Below are positions 53,028-62,635 of a DNA stretch of 64,000 bases, piece after piece. The notes beneath the pieces are model-generated. The model saw nothing but the letters and a program-made list of their open reading frames with translations, searched no databases and was not told the origin of the DNA. The translations under genes and the position numbers were made by a program. Each line of letters starts with the position of its first letter. Position 1 is the first letter of the stretch. Origin of the DNA: Leifsonia virtsii (lineage in GTDB: Bacteria > Actinomycetota > Actinomycetes > Actinomycetales > Microbacteriaceae); contig NZ_JAROCB010000003.1 of assembly GCF_030433675.1 (NCBI RefSeq), positions 1-64,000 of the forward strand, given 5' to 3'.

Positions 53028-53588
53028 ATGATGTGGCACATGACTAGATCTGGCTCGCTGAGTCAACCCCGGGGGGTGCCGACCGATGATGTGCACCGCG
53101 CGCTGTGGCGGCACATTGGTACCCCTGCGGCGATCTACGGCACGATCGTCTACGCGAGCGTGGTCGCTGCGACGTCGATCGGTCTCAAAGAGTCAAGCTC
53201 GGCATGGCAGGCTCTCGTCTTCGCCGTGGTCAGCGTCATCGTGTTCTGGGTCGCGCACGTCTTCTCGACCGCTCTCGGTTTCCAAGGAGATGCCGACCGC
53301 CTTCGGGACAGAGTGAGGGATTCACTCAGGCGGGCCCTGCGGGAATCGAGTGGAATGCCAGAGGCAGCCGTCGTTCCATCCGCTCCGCTTCTGCTGGCCG
53401 CGCTCGGGTTAGTGACGCTCGACACCGCAATATCAGTCGCGCTCTGGTTGGCGGTGGTGATGCTTGGATTGCTGGGCTACCTTGTCCTGTCGGTGCGCGC
53501 TCGACCTTGGTGGGCGCGCATCGCGGCAGCGCTCACCAGTGCGCTCTTCGGCGTCCTCGTGATCCTCCTCAAGACAGCCCTGTATTAG
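53028..53588 (+). CDS. Hypothetical four-segment membrane protein
   Basis: 186 residues. An N-terminal polar part (PTDDVHRALWRHIGTP) is followed by hydrophobic segments at about 40-56, 65-88, 125-143 and 150-180. A cytosolic loop GFQGDADRLRDRVRDSLRRA is strongly charged. ATG 53028 has GAGG five bases upstream; ATG 53040 is an alternative. No family recognised. It is the only rightward gene in this part of the island. Confidence 0.55.
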   Translation: MMWHMTRSGSLSQPRGVPTDDVHRALWRHIGTPAAIYGTIVYASVVAATSIGLKESSSAWQALVFAVVSVIVFWVAHVFSTALGFQGDADRLRDRVRDSLRRALRESSGMPEAAVVPSAPLLLAALGLVTLDTAISVALWLAVVMLGLLGYLVLSVRARPWWARIAAALTSALFGVLVILLKTALY

Positions 53589-53769
53589 ACCGGACAACGA
53601 GCCTGGGTCAGCGCTTCTTTGAAGCTGAGTGCCAGCCCTGAAGTGACTCTCGCCTCAGGCCAGGGTGAGGGGCGAACGCGGCGCTGATGGGCTGTTCCGG
53701 TGTGCGGGAACGGCCTGAAGATCAGGCCTGTGAATGTAATCGCCCTGCACGAGTGCATGGAGATCGACA

Positions 53770-54669
53770 TTAGGCGGGCGACTTGTGCACGGACGCCGCG
53801 TAGACCTGCGCGAGCGATGCGTTCAGGCGCGCGTTGAATTGCTCATTAGTTTGTTCGGCGGCGAGCCCTTCGAGCAATGCGCGGGCGAAGCTTGCGATCA
53901 TGCCCGGTTCCTTGGCCAGCAGGTCGCATGCCTCGTCACGGCTGTACCCACCGGAGAGCGCGAGCACTCGCAGCACCCGCGGGTCGGCGGCCAGATCGGT
54001 GTAACGGCCCGTTAGCGTCGGGATCGTCAGTTTCAGTATGATCGCGGCGTCGTCTGGCAGCGCCTCCAGCCCAGCCAGCAAAGCGTTGTAAAGCAGTGCC
54101 TCTGCCTCGTCCTTATGTGGGCTGTGGATGCTGACCTCGGGTTCGAGAATCGGCACGAGCCCTGCCCTCGCGATCCTTGCGGCGTACTCGAATTGTTGGT
54201 CGACAATGGCGCTCACGCCGCCCTTGTCCGCGTCGTTGATCACGGAGCGCATTTTCGTGCCGAACATGTGGTTCCGGTTAGCCAGCTCAAGAAGGTCATC
54301 GAGCGTGTCGATCGGCTTCATCAACGACACCCCGTGCCGCTCGTCGGCAAGCCCCTTATCCACTTTGAGAAACGGTACGACTCGCTTTTCGGCCCACAGA
54401 TAGCGCCCTGTCGGGACGCCGCCGATATCGCGTTCCATGGTCTGCTCGAACAGGATCGTACCGAGTACGCGCGTTCCATCAAACGCTGGGCTGGTGATGA
54501 CGCGGGAGCGCATTTCGTGGACCAGGTCGAACATCTCCGCCTGGGAGTCGTATCGGCTCTCGGGGATGCCGTAATCGGCCAGCGCCTTTGGAGTGCTACC
54601 GCCGCTCTGGTCCAGTGCAGCGAATAAACCGCGACCGGAACGGATCTGCTCCAACTGCGTCACGTTCAT
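53770..54669 (-). CDS. Fructose-bisphosphate aldolase class I
   Basis: 299 residues of the bacterial class I (Schiff-base) aldolase family: GRGLFAALDQSGGSTPKALA near the start, VPFLKVDKGL and ILKLTIPTL (candidate Schiff-base Lys in the latter), VLALSGGYSRDEACDLL near the end. It cleaves fructose-1,6-bisphosphate. ATG 54669 begins the homology. It lies 105 bp downstream of nuoN in the same direction and could be co-transcribed. Confidence 0.88.
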   Translation of the reverse strand: MNVTQLEQIRSGRGLFAALDQSGGSTPKALADYGIPESRYDSQAEMFDLVHEMRSRVITSPAFDGTRVLGTILFEQTMERDIGGVPTGRYLWAEKRVVPFLKVDKGLADERHGVSLMKPIDTLDDLLELANRNHMFGTKMRSVINDADKGGVSAIVDQQFEYAARIARAGLVPILEPEVSIHSPHKDEAEALLYNALLAGLEALPDDAAIILKLTIPTLTGRYTDLAADPRVLRVLALSGGYSRDEACDLLAKEPGMIASFARALLEGLAAEQTNEQFNARLNASLAQVYAASVHKSPA

Positions 54670-54774
54670 CCCTTCATCCTGATCCGGCCCCGGAGTCCGT
54701 GCAAGACCACCTATACGCTGCCGAGCGGCTAGATAAAGAGCAGAGTCTGCGCTCACTGCCAACCGCGGTGCGGT

Positions 54775-56214
54775 TCAGTTCAAGAGTTGTAGGAGTGGAT
54801 TTGCTGCGATACCGATGGCGAGGGACACAGCGCCGAGCACAATCGTAAGGCGGAGGCTGTGAGCGCCGACGGATTCCGGCACGGCCGCGGTGTTCGGTTG
54901 CCCGATGTCGGTTACGCCTCGCTGGAACAGCGGGAAGATCCAGCGAAGGTAGTAGAAGAGGCTGGCCACTGAGTTGGCTGCCGCGAGGATCACAAGCCAG
55001 CCCAGGTTGGCCTCGAATGCGGTGGTGAAGGCCGTCAGTTTTCCTACGAATACCGCGGTCGGCGGGGTGCCGACCAGCCCGAGAAGGCAGATGGTCAGAC
55101 TGAGTGCGGCCCAGCGGTGGCGGCGGAAGAGTCCGGTGTAGTCGATTAAGGTGCGTCGGCTGGCGAATGCAGAAACGACGGCGAATGCGCCGAGGTTGGT
55201 GATTGTGTAGCCGAAGAGGTAGTAGAGCAGGCTCGGCAGGGCGCGCGTGGGTTGCTGATATGCGGCCACGATCATCAGCAGGTAGCCCACTTGGCTAATG
55301 GTTGAGTAGGCCAGCAGCCGGCGGACGCTGGTTTGGAAGAAGGCGGCGAGGTTGCCCAGTGTCATGGTGACCGCGGCGAGCAGGGCGAGGATGAGGGTCC
55401 AGTTCAGGGGGACGTGTGCGAAGACGTCGGTGCTGATCCGGAAGAGTGCTACGAGCGCGCCGATCTTGGGGATGGTGGCGATGAACGCGGCGACCGCCGG
55501 TGTGGCGCCCTCGATGGCGTCGGGCACCCAGAAGTGGGCGGGAACGGCGCCGGCTTTGAACAGCAGCCCGGCGGCCAGCACGAGAATTCCGATCGCCGTT
55601 GCTCCCATCGGTCCGCGTAGCAGGCTGCGGCCGAGTTCCGCATAGGAGGTGCTACCGCCGGTGGCTAGGAGCAGTACGACACCGACCAGTATGAGCATTC
55701 CGAACAGGGCGCCCATCAGGTAGTACTTCAGCATGGCTTCGGTGCCAAGGCGGTCTTTTGCGAACCCGACCAGTGCGTAGAGGGGGATGCTGGCCAGCAG
55801 GTATCCGGACGCGAGCACGAGCAGGTCGCTGGCACCAGCGACCACGATGGTGCCGAGGGCTCCGAGCAGCAGCAGCACGTAGAACTCCGATTCCCGCTTC
55901 ATGCCGACGATCTGGTCGGTGGCCAGCCCGATCACGATCGCTGTGCCCGCAAGCACCGCAAGACGTACCGCGTTCAGCGCGATGTCGATCGTGTAAGTCC
56001 CCGCGGCCGTGACCACGGGCGGCTGTGTCATCGCGACAACGGTGGCGACCACGGCGACGAGGATGCCGACTAACGCAAGGACGCGCACCAGCCATTGCCT
56101 TCGCCGGGGCAGCCAACTGCCCATTAGGAGACCGAGCACTGCTGTCACGGTGACCGCAAGTTCCGGGACGAGGACGGTCAGATCGATCTCCTGCCCGGCC
56201 TGCATACCGTTCAT
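54775..56214 (-). CDS. nuoN: Complex I membrane subunit NuoN-like
   Basis: 479 residues, about 14 membrane segments. Antiporter-like features: FKAGAVPAHFWVPDAIEGAT with the TM7-region Lys and TM8-area, LLAYSTISQVGYLL, and a later GTPPTAVFVGKLTAF. Proton-pumping module of the Complex-I-like operon. Its start overlaps the nuoM stop (ATGA). Confidence 0.92.
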   Translation of the reverse strand: MNGMQAGQEIDLTVLVPELAVTVTAVLGLLMGSWLPRRRQWLVRVLALVGILVAVVATVVAMTQPPVVTAAGTYTIDIALNAVRLAVLAGTAIVIGLATDQIVGMKRESEFYVLLLLGALGTIVVAGASDLLVLASGYLLASIPLYALVGFAKDRLGTEAMLKYYLMGALFGMLILVGVVLLLATGGSTSYAELGRSLLRGPMGATAIGILVLAAGLLFKAGAVPAHFWVPDAIEGATPAVAAFIATIPKIGALVALFRISTDVFAHVPLNWTLILALLAAVTMTLGNLAAFFQTSVRRLLAYSTISQVGYLLMIVAAYQQPTRALPSLLYYLFGYTITNLGAFAVVSAFASRRTLIDYTGLFRRHRWAALSLTICLLGLVGTPPTAVFVGKLTAFTTAFEANLGWLVILAAANSVASLFYYLRWIFPLFQRGVTDIGQPNTAAVPESVGAHSLRLTIVLGAVSLAIGIAANPLLQLLN

Positions 56215-57749
56215 CGGCCGACCAGGGCTATCAGGGCGTGGGCGGCAGGCTCGATCACGCCCAGCAGGAATCTGGGCATCACGCCGATGATCAGCGACAG
56301 CAGTAGCAGTGGCGCGATGGAGACGAACTCGCGTGAGAAGACGTCCTTGATGGGTATGTCGGCGCCATCCGACGTCGTGAGCGCCCGATCGGTTTCGAGT
56401 GGTTGCCGCTGGCGGCCGAGGAAGATGCGCTGGAACATGCGTAGCAGCAAGCTGGCGGTGATCACGATCCCGACCACGGATAAAGCTGTTGGTATCGGTG
56501 CCGCCCCGAGGCTGCCGGTGAAGATCTGGAACTCGGCGATGAAGCCGGAGAGCCCGGGCAGTCCCAGGGATCCGAACACGGCTACCGCCATCAGCCCGGC
56601 GAAAACCGGCGCCCGTGTCGCCAGTCCGCCGTAGGCGTCGATGTCGAAGGTTCCCCCGCGGGCGTAGAGCACCCCGGCGAGCAGGAACAGTGCCCCGGTC
56701 AGTAGGCCGTGGCTGACCATCTGTGTCACCGCACCGCTGACCGCCAGAACTGAAGCTTGCACGTTTGATCTGGTTGCGAGTCCCGCAGCGCCCAACCCGA
56801 GGATGATGTAGCCCATATGGTTGATCGAGGTGTAGGCGATCATGCGTTTCAGGTTCGTCTGCGCCATCGCCACCAGCGCACCGTACAGCACGGAGATCAC
56901 CCCGACGATGACAAAAGCCATCGCGTAGGCGCGCCACGCGTTGGGGAGGATCGGCATCGCGATCCGCACGAAGCCGTAGGTGCCCATCTTCAGGAGCACG
57001 CCGGCAAGGATCACCGAACCCGCGGTCGGCGCTTCGGTGTGCGCCGGCGGCAACCAGGTGTGGAACGGAACCGTGGGGGTCTTGATGGCAAGCCCCAGGC
57101 TGATGGCGAACAAGATGGCCCCGGCGAGCACCGGACTGGATTTCAGCGGGTCTTGCCGCACCAGTTCCGGGATGTCGAAGGTGTGCGGTGTGCTGGCCAG
57201 ATAAAGGCCGATGAACCCGAGCAACAGCGCCAGAGATCCGATGAAGGTGTAGAGGAAGAACTGAAGGGCCGCCCGTGCGGCGCCGGCGTGACCCCATCCG
57301 GCGATGATGAAGTACATGGCGACGATCGACAGGTCGAAGAAGACGAAGAACACCAGCAGATCCAGCGACACGAACAGGCCAAAGGAGACGGTCTGCAGAA
57401 ATAGGAACAACACCACCCAGGCGCGGGTCCTGCGCTGTTCGCGTAGTGAGTAGATGGCGCAGGCCAGGAACAGCACTCCGGTCAGCGCGACCAGCGGCAG
57501 CGAAAACCCGTCGACGCCGATGTGATAACCGGAGCCGAGCGTCGGCAGCCAGCGAATGTTCTCCTCGTACGCGAATCCGGTCCTCCCGCCGCCGATATAC
57601 CCGATCCACAGCAGAACGATCAGCGCAAGCTCAACGGACGCCAACACCACCCAAGCCCACGCGAAGAACCGCACCCGGGTTCGCGGCACCACCATCAGCA
57701 GTGCAGCCACGACCGTGGGCAGGAATACGACGCCAGAGAGCACGGTCAC
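56211..57749 (-). CDS. nuoM: Complex I membrane subunit NuoM-like
   Basis: 512 residues. Key residues of antiporter-like subunits are visible: LAIKTPTVPFHTWLPPAHTEAP (Lys and HTWLP), AYTSINHMGYIILG and SHGLLTGALFLLAG. It carries a complete proton channel pattern with the conserved Glu-containing helix region MYFIIAGWGHAGAA. Overlaps nuoL and nuoN. Confidence 0.93.
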   Translation of the reverse strand: MTVLSGVVFLPTVVAALLMVVPRTRVRFFAWAWVVLASVELALIVLLWIGYIGGGRTGFAYEENIRWLPTLGSGYHIGVDGFSLPLVALTGVLFLACAIYSLREQRRTRAWVVLFLFLQTVSFGLFVSLDLLVFFVFFDLSIVAMYFIIAGWGHAGAARAALQFFLYTFIGSLALLLGFIGLYLASTPHTFDIPELVRQDPLKSSPVLAGAILFAISLGLAIKTPTVPFHTWLPPAHTEAPTAGSVILAGVLLKMGTYGFVRIAMPILPNAWRAYAMAFVIVGVISVLYGALVAMAQTNLKRMIAYTSINHMGYIILGLGAAGLATRSNVQASVLAVSGAVTQMVSHGLLTGALFLLAGVLYARGGTFDIDAYGGLATRAPVFAGLMAVAVFGSLGLPGLSGFIAEFQIFTGSLGAAPIPTALSVVGIVITASLLLRMFQRIFLGRQRQPLETDRALTTSDGADIPIKDVFSREFVSIAPLLLLSLIIGVMPRFLLGVIEPAAHALIALVGR

Positions 57750-59608
57750 CTCACGAGAACGAAGACGGCGGCAAGCACGACCAGGATGATGATCGCCTGG
57801 ACGTAATACTGGTAAATCAGCCCGGTCTGCGGGCGAACAGCGGATGCGGCAAGCTTGCGCGCACCGCCGGCAACAGCGCCGACCGCCCCGCTGAGGCCGC
57901 GCTCAAGGCGGGAATCCACAAAGCGGGACAGGCGCATTGCGCCGGCGCCAAGGGCATCCCCGACGTGCGCGATGACCCGGTCGTCGAAGCGGGCGCACCA
58001 CACGGACAGCGCGGTGACCGGACGGACGATGATGGCGTTGATTCCAGCCTCAAGCCCGAGCCAGTCCCGCAACCACCCGAACTCGGCGAGCAGCTCGTTC
58101 GCACCCTCCAGCCGCCGATGCTGCCACCGCGCCACGACAACGATCACCGTCACCGCCAGCAACGCCGACACCACTAGCTCCCAGGGGGCAGGCACAATGG
58201 GCTGAGGTAGACCGAGCGTCCGCGCCCATGCGGCGGAGAACGACGGGATACCGAAAACACCGAGCACGGCTGCTGCGGCGGCCAATCCCGGCAGCGGCAG
58301 CAGCTCACTGACCGGCATATGCCCCGCCCTGATTGCGGCCAGCGGATCATCGGTTGCGGGTTTCGTCCAGACGACGGCCAGCGCCTTGGCCGCATAGGCC
58401 GCGCTCAACCCGGCCGCGGCGAGACCGATGATGTACAGGGCTGCAGAGCTCGGAAGTGTCGCGGCGAGAATCTGGTCTTTGGCCACCCAGATCGACAGCG
58501 GCGGCAGCCCTCCCAAGGCCAGTGCCCCGATCGTAAACGTGACACCGGCTACCGGATGCGTGCGGGCAGCACCGCGCAACCGCAACAGATCCTTTGTGCC
58601 CAACAGGGCAAGCCAGGCGCCAGCCACCAGGAATAGCAGACTCTTCACCGCTGCGTGCGCCACGAACTGGGCTGCCCCGCCGGCGATGCCACCGACGCCT
58701 GCGGCCAGCACGATGAAGCCAATCTGGGAACAGGTCGATGCCGCCAACAACTGCTTCAGGTCGCGTTGCGCCACCGCAACAGCCCCAAGCATCAGTGCCG
58801 TCAACGCGCCGACCCAGGCCACCACGGGGCCCAGCCAGCCGGTGGCCGTCATGCCGGGTTCGATCCGTAGCAGGAGGTACCCTCCGGCGGCAACCATGGT
58901 GGCCGAGTGGAGCAGGGCCGACACCGGGGACGGGCCGGCCATGGCATGCGCGAGCCAAAAACTGAACGGCAATTGCGCCGATTTGCCGAGAGCCGCCAGG
59001 GCCAAACCGGCCAGGGCCACATCGCGCCAGCCACCGGGGATGCTTCCGAGTTGCGTCAGATTCAGGCCAGCCGCACCACCGGCCAGCGCAGCCCCGGCCG
59101 CTACATACATGCCGACGTCTGCGGATCGTGTCGTGATGAACGCGATTCCGCCCGACCGCACCCGATCTGCGTCGGGCCACCAGAATCCGATCAGCGCGTA
59201 GGAGGTGGCGCCCATGATCTCCCAGGCTGCGAGCAGCGTGAACACGTTCGTGGCGGTCACGGTTACCAACATGGCGGCGACGAACAGCAGCAGCGTGCCG
59301 AAGAAGCGGGCCCGAGCCTCGCCGCGTCCAATGTCCCCGACCGCGAAAACAGATACAGCCAGGAACACACCGGCGACCGTGATCACGGCGATCGCAGCTA
59401 GCCCATCCACCGCGAGAGCGGCCGGTACCCCGTCCAGGGCTGCGACGTGGAACGTCGGTCTCATAATCGTCGCATCGATCGCCAAGCCCAGTTCGACCAA
59501 CCCCACCGTGACCGCGGCCGCCGGAGCGATCGCATCCGCCCGCCGACCGGCGAGAAGCAGCACAATCGCCATCGTCGCGGGCAGCACAGCGAGAATGAGA
59601 AGAATCAC
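57746..59608 (-). CDS. nuoL: Complex I membrane subunit NuoL-like
   Basis: 620 residues. Motifs: FTLLAAWEIMGATSYALIGF (conserved Glu), ALGKSAQLPFSFWLAHAMAG and PSPVSALLHSATMVAAGGYL, then LLAASTCSQIGFIVLA. The C-terminal lateral helix region is present (residues about 530-610) and ends in a last membrane anchor. Six bases separate it from nuoK. Confidence 0.93.
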   Translation of the reverse strand: MILLILAVLPATMAIVLLLAGRRADAIAPAAAVTVGLVELGLAIDATIMRPTFHVAALDGVPAALAVDGLAAIAVITVAGVFLAVSVFAVGDIGRGEARARFFGTLLLFVAAMLVTVTATNVFTLLAAWEIMGATSYALIGFWWPDADRVRSGGIAFITTRSADVGMYVAAGAALAGGAAGLNLTQLGSIPGGWRDVALAGLALAALGKSAQLPFSFWLAHAMAGPSPVSALLHSATMVAAGGYLLLRIEPGMTATGWLGPVVAWVGALTALMLGAVAVAQRDLKQLLAASTCSQIGFIVLAAGVGGIAGGAAQFVAHAAVKSLLFLVAGAWLALLGTKDLLRLRGAARTHPVAGVTFTIGALALGGLPPLSIWVAKDQILAATLPSSAALYIIGLAAAGLSAAYAAKALAVVWTKPATDDPLAAIRAGHMPVSELLPLPGLAAAAAVLGVFGIPSFSAAWARTLGLPQPIVPAPWELVVSALLAVTVIVVVARWQHRRLEGANELLAEFGWLRDWLGLEAGINAIIVRPVTALSVWCARFDDRVIAHVGDALGAGAMRLSRFVDSRLERGLSGAVGAVAGGARKLAASAVRPQTGLIYQYYVQAIIILVVLAAVFVLVR

Positions 59609-59614
59609 CGGCGG

Positions 59615-59920
59615 CTAGCCCTTCAGATCGGATGCGGAGTCGACCATGTCCACGTCCCGGGTGCGGAAGATCGCGGTCGTTACGGCGAAACCCATCGCCA
59701 TCTCCACCGCCATCGCCGCCATCGCCACCAGAATGACGGTCTGCGCGTCCGGGCTTCCCGGGATGATGAAGTACCAGACCGCGGCTGCCGCCACAATGAT
59801 GCCGTTGATGGCCAGCTCGAGACCCATCATGATCATCACGATCGACTGCTGACTGAGCAGCCCGTACAGGCCGACCGCGAACAGGGCGGCAGCAAAGATC
59901 AGGAACAGGGGCAGCGTCAT
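59615..59920 (-). CDS. nuoK: Complex I membrane subunit NuoK-like
   Basis: 101 residues, three membrane segments. The buried glutamates of NuoK are in MGLELAINGI and MAAMAVEMAMGF. Overlaps the nuoJ stop (ATGA). Confidence 0.93.
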   Translation of the reverse strand: MTLPLFLIFAAALFAVGLYGLLSQQSIVMIMMGLELAINGIIVAAAAVWYFIIPGSPDAQTVILVAMAAMAVEMAMGFAVTTAIFRTRDVDMVDSASDLKG

Positions 59921-60480
59921 CGGCCCAAGCCCCCTCTCACCGGGTCCTGTGGTGGCCGGATACTCAGGTCGTCACCAAACCGGTCGTACCGGCCGCGCGC
60001 GGAGGAGAGCACGATCACCGCGACCATCGTCGCGAAGAGGACGATCCCGATGATCACCATGACCAGCATGTGCGGGCCCATGATATCTAGCCCCAAAGCC
60101 TTAGTCGGCTCGAGGGCGGATACGCTGCCCGTCCGCGGCCACGGTGTGACCAGCGCGCCCACGGCGAGGACGACAAAGACGACGGCCGCGATGATCAGTG
60201 ACATCCGGTTGTTGTGCACCATCTTCATTGGCATCAGACCGGCCGGATTCATCATGTACATGAGCATGAAGACCAACATGATCATCATCTCCATCACCAT
60301 CATCAAGATGACCAGCACACCCAGATACGACAGCCCCAGCAACAGGATCGGCACAGCCGCGAGAACGAACGAGGCCAGCAACGCGAACGTTGCACGCGCC
60401 ATCGAATTCACCCGAAACACCGTGACGCCGCACGCCACCGACCCCAGAGCACACACCCCGAAAACGATCGCGTCGACCAT
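59917..60480 (-). CDS. nuoJ: Complex I membrane subunit NuoJ-like
   Basis: 187 residues, five membrane segments. The usual pi-bulge helix GLSYLGVLVILMMVMEMMIM is unusually Met-rich and is followed by MYMMNPAGLMPMKMV. That abundance of Met is higher than in typical NuoJ and may reflect tuning to this module. Seven bases from nuoH. Confidence 0.9.
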   Translation of the reverse strand: MVDAIVFGVCALGSVACGVTVFRVNSMARATFALLASFVLAAVPILLLGLSYLGVLVILMMVMEMMIMLVFMLMYMMNPAGLMPMKMVHNNRMSLIIAAVVFVVLAVGALVTPWPRTGSVSALEPTKALGLDIMGPHMLVMVIIGIVLFATMVAVIVLSSARGRYDRFGDDLSIRPPQDPVRGGLGR

Positions 60481-60486
60481 CAGCGC

Positions 60487-61434
60487 TCACATCCATCCGA
60501 CTACGACGAAGATCGAGACCACCAGCGCCTGCAGAATCCCCGCCGGCAGCAGCACAATCCAGCTGATCTCGGTGAACCGCTCCATCCGGATCGTCGGCCA
60601 CCGCTGCCCCACCCACACCAACACCGCCAGTACGGCCACTGTCTTCACCAGCAGCCACGACCACCCCGGCAGCACCGGTCCGGCATCACCGCCGAGGAAA
60701 AGCGGGACCGCCATCGCACTGCCCACCGTCAACATCAGATACCGACCGACCAGGAAGACCAACCGATCGACGCCGGACAACTGCGCCGCCACTCCACCGG
60801 CGATGTCACGACCAACAGCTTGATCAAATGGCCCCCAAAAGGAGAACCCCATCACCGAGAGCAGGAACACGATAAAGGCCACCGGCATAACCACCACAAA
60901 CCAGAGTTCTCCGGTCTGTGCAGCGGCAATGTCGCTGACCCGCAGGGATCCGGCGCCGACGGCCACCGTCACCAGAGCAAACATGTGCGGCAACTCATAG
61001 GCGAGACCCTGGGCGAGGAAACGATTCGCGCCGACCACTCCCCACGCCGAGTTCGACCCCCAACCGACCATCCAGACCGCCACCCACGCAAGCACCTCCA
61101 TCGCGTTGAACCAGACCACGCCAATGGAAAGATCGCTGATCGCATGGGGACCCCGCGGCTGACTGTCCAATGGCAGTACCAGCAGCGCCATGATCGCGGC
61201 GATGGGCAACAGGGCGCCGCCGACTCGCGCGAGCAAACGGTCGGAACCGGGAACAGCGGTGCGCTGCCGCACCAGTAGCCGGGCCACCTCGCGCGCCGGT
61301 GCCGCCCATGCTCCGGTCCACGGGGAGCCGGCCTGCCGGGCACGCATCAGCGCCGTGGTAGCAGCCACGGCGTACCCGAACACGCCGAGCAGTCCCACCG
61401 CGACCAGGGTGCTCCACAGTGCGTCCTCGAACAT
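60487..61434 (-). CDS. nuoH: Complex I membrane subunit NuoH-like
   Basis: 315 residues, eight membrane segments. Quinone-site-like features: SIGVVWFNAMEVLAWVAVWM, FLAQGLAYELPHMFALVTV (conserved Glu and His), and MGFSFWGPFDQAVGRD. Residues in the loop that normally contact NuoB/NuoD are partly changed. ATG 61434 follows the 397-residue gene by 7 bases. Confidence 0.88.
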   Translation of the reverse strand: MFEDALWSTLVAVGLLGVFGYAVAATTALMRARQAGSPWTGAWAAPAREVARLLVRQRTAVPGSDRLLARVGGALLPIAAIMALLVLPLDSQPRGPHAISDLSIGVVWFNAMEVLAWVAVWMVGWGSNSAWGVVGANRFLAQGLAYELPHMFALVTVAVGAGSLRVSDIAAAQTGELWFVVVMPVAFIVFLLSVMGFSFWGPFDQAVGRDIAGGVAAQLSGVDRLVFLVGRYLMLTVGSAMAVPLFLGGDAGPVLPGWSWLLVKTVAVLAVLVWVGQRWPTIRMERFTEISWIVLLPAGILQALVVSIFVVVGWM

Positions 61435-61441
61435 CGCCGCC

Positions 61442-62635
61442 TCACCCGTGGGAGCCACCAAGCGAGCGCGCGTGCAACGCCTCCAGATCGGGATCGAACG
61501 AGGCAACGATCAGCCGCGCGGCGGCGAACTCCTGGCCTGCCAGAACCAAAGGCAACATCGAGAGGACGGCGCGCGCGTGCTCGGCACGCTGCACACCCCA
61601 CGCACCAGCGGCTGACTGGCCATTGGCTACGGGATCCTCGATGACCGCTGCGATCTCCTCGACCCATCGCACGCACCGTGCCCACACATCCCCACGAAGA
61701 CTTCCGGGCGCACCCGAACCAACCTGGCCCAGCCCGCTCATCGACCAGCGCAGGACCCGCGAACCACGAACCCGCCGAATCCAACGAACAAAGCGAGGAT
61801 GCACCGCTGCTCCGGGGGCGGATTCCAGCAGCTGATCGCGCAGCCAACGACCGGTGTCAGCCGCGCTCTCCCAGCCCGCAACACTCAGGAAGCGCTGCAA
61901 CGAATCGGCAGCAGCAGCAGCCCTCACCCTCTGCTGATCATCGGCCCCCGCGTCGAACCAAAATGACGAGCGTGCCCAGTCACCGACGACCTCCGGCTCA
62001 GCCGCCTGCACAACGTCGCCCTGAACCACAAGACGCACGATAAGCCCTGATGGCCACGCTGACAAAGCCGGCCCGAGAGCAACATGCAACTGATCGAGCT
62101 TCAACCCATCGCGGTCCCGGCCCCGATCGGCCATCGAAATGCCACCAGGCATCTCCAAACTCATATCCATATCGCCCATGCCGGCCACGTCATGGTTGTC
62201 CATGTCGTGACCAGTCGTGTGCGCGTCGACGTTTTCGTGCGGCTGAACGGTCGAGCTCCAGTCCATGCCATCGGGGTCCATGCCGCGAACGCCAGCACCG
62301 ATACTCGCCGCTGCATCAGCCCGTAGGCCCGCGAGACCCCACATTTCCGTACGCGCCTCGTCGAGCTGCCGGGCAACCGCATCCGGCATCGCAACACGAA
62401 CCAGCACGCGAGGACTCGGTATCTGGTCCCAGAGGCGGTCGACCACTCCGTTGAAACGGTTTTCACCGCTCCCACACACGACCAGGATGTCGGCGTTCGC
62501 TGGGGTGAGGGCTTCACCCCAGCCCCGCCGCCGCAACTCACGCTCCACAGCAAATCGGACCGCCGTCGAGCCGGACGCACCCACAACAAATGCTCGAGGA
62601 ATCGCGAGCCGTAACAGACGGCGGGTCACGTCCAC
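61442..62635 (-). CDS. NuoB/NuoD-like fusion lacking cluster ligands, with Met/His-rich insert
   Basis: 397 residues. Residues 12-85 align by eye with the NuoB core: NADILVVCGSGENRFNGVVD then RLWDQIPSPRVLV mirrors the NuoB pattern AD-x-VVxG...N...RLYDQMPEP. The NuoB Cys-Cys pair and the two later cysteines that bind cluster N2 are missing; there is GASGST at the pair position. Residues 117-165 are rich in Met, His and Asp (HDMDNHDVAGMGDMDMSLEM). Residues 178-215 recall the NuoD start (LDQLHVALGPALSAWPSGLI, then RLVVQGDVVQAAEP). The rest is helical. It occupies the position of nuoB/C/D between nuoA and nuoH. This is my own reading of weak homology, not a known family. Confidence 0.6.
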   Translation of the reverse strand: MDVTRRLLRLAIPRAFVVGASGSTAVRFAVERELRRRGWGEALTPANADILVVCGSGENRFNGVVDRLWDQIPSPRVLVRVAMPDAVARQLDEARTEMWGLAGLRADAAASIGAGVRGMDPDGMDWSSTVQPHENVDAHTTGHDMDNHDVAGMGDMDMSLEMPGGISMADRGRDRDGLKLDQLHVALGPALSAWPSGLIVRLVVQGDVVQAAEPEVVGDWARSSFWFDAGADDQQRVRAAAAADSLQRFLSVAGWESAADTGRWLRDQLLESAPGAAVHPRFVRWIRRVRGSRVLRWSMSGLGQVGSGAPGSLRGDVWARCVRWVEEIAAVIEDPVANGQSAAGAWGVQRAEHARAVLSMLPLVLAGQEFAAARLIVASFDPDLEALHARSLGGSHG

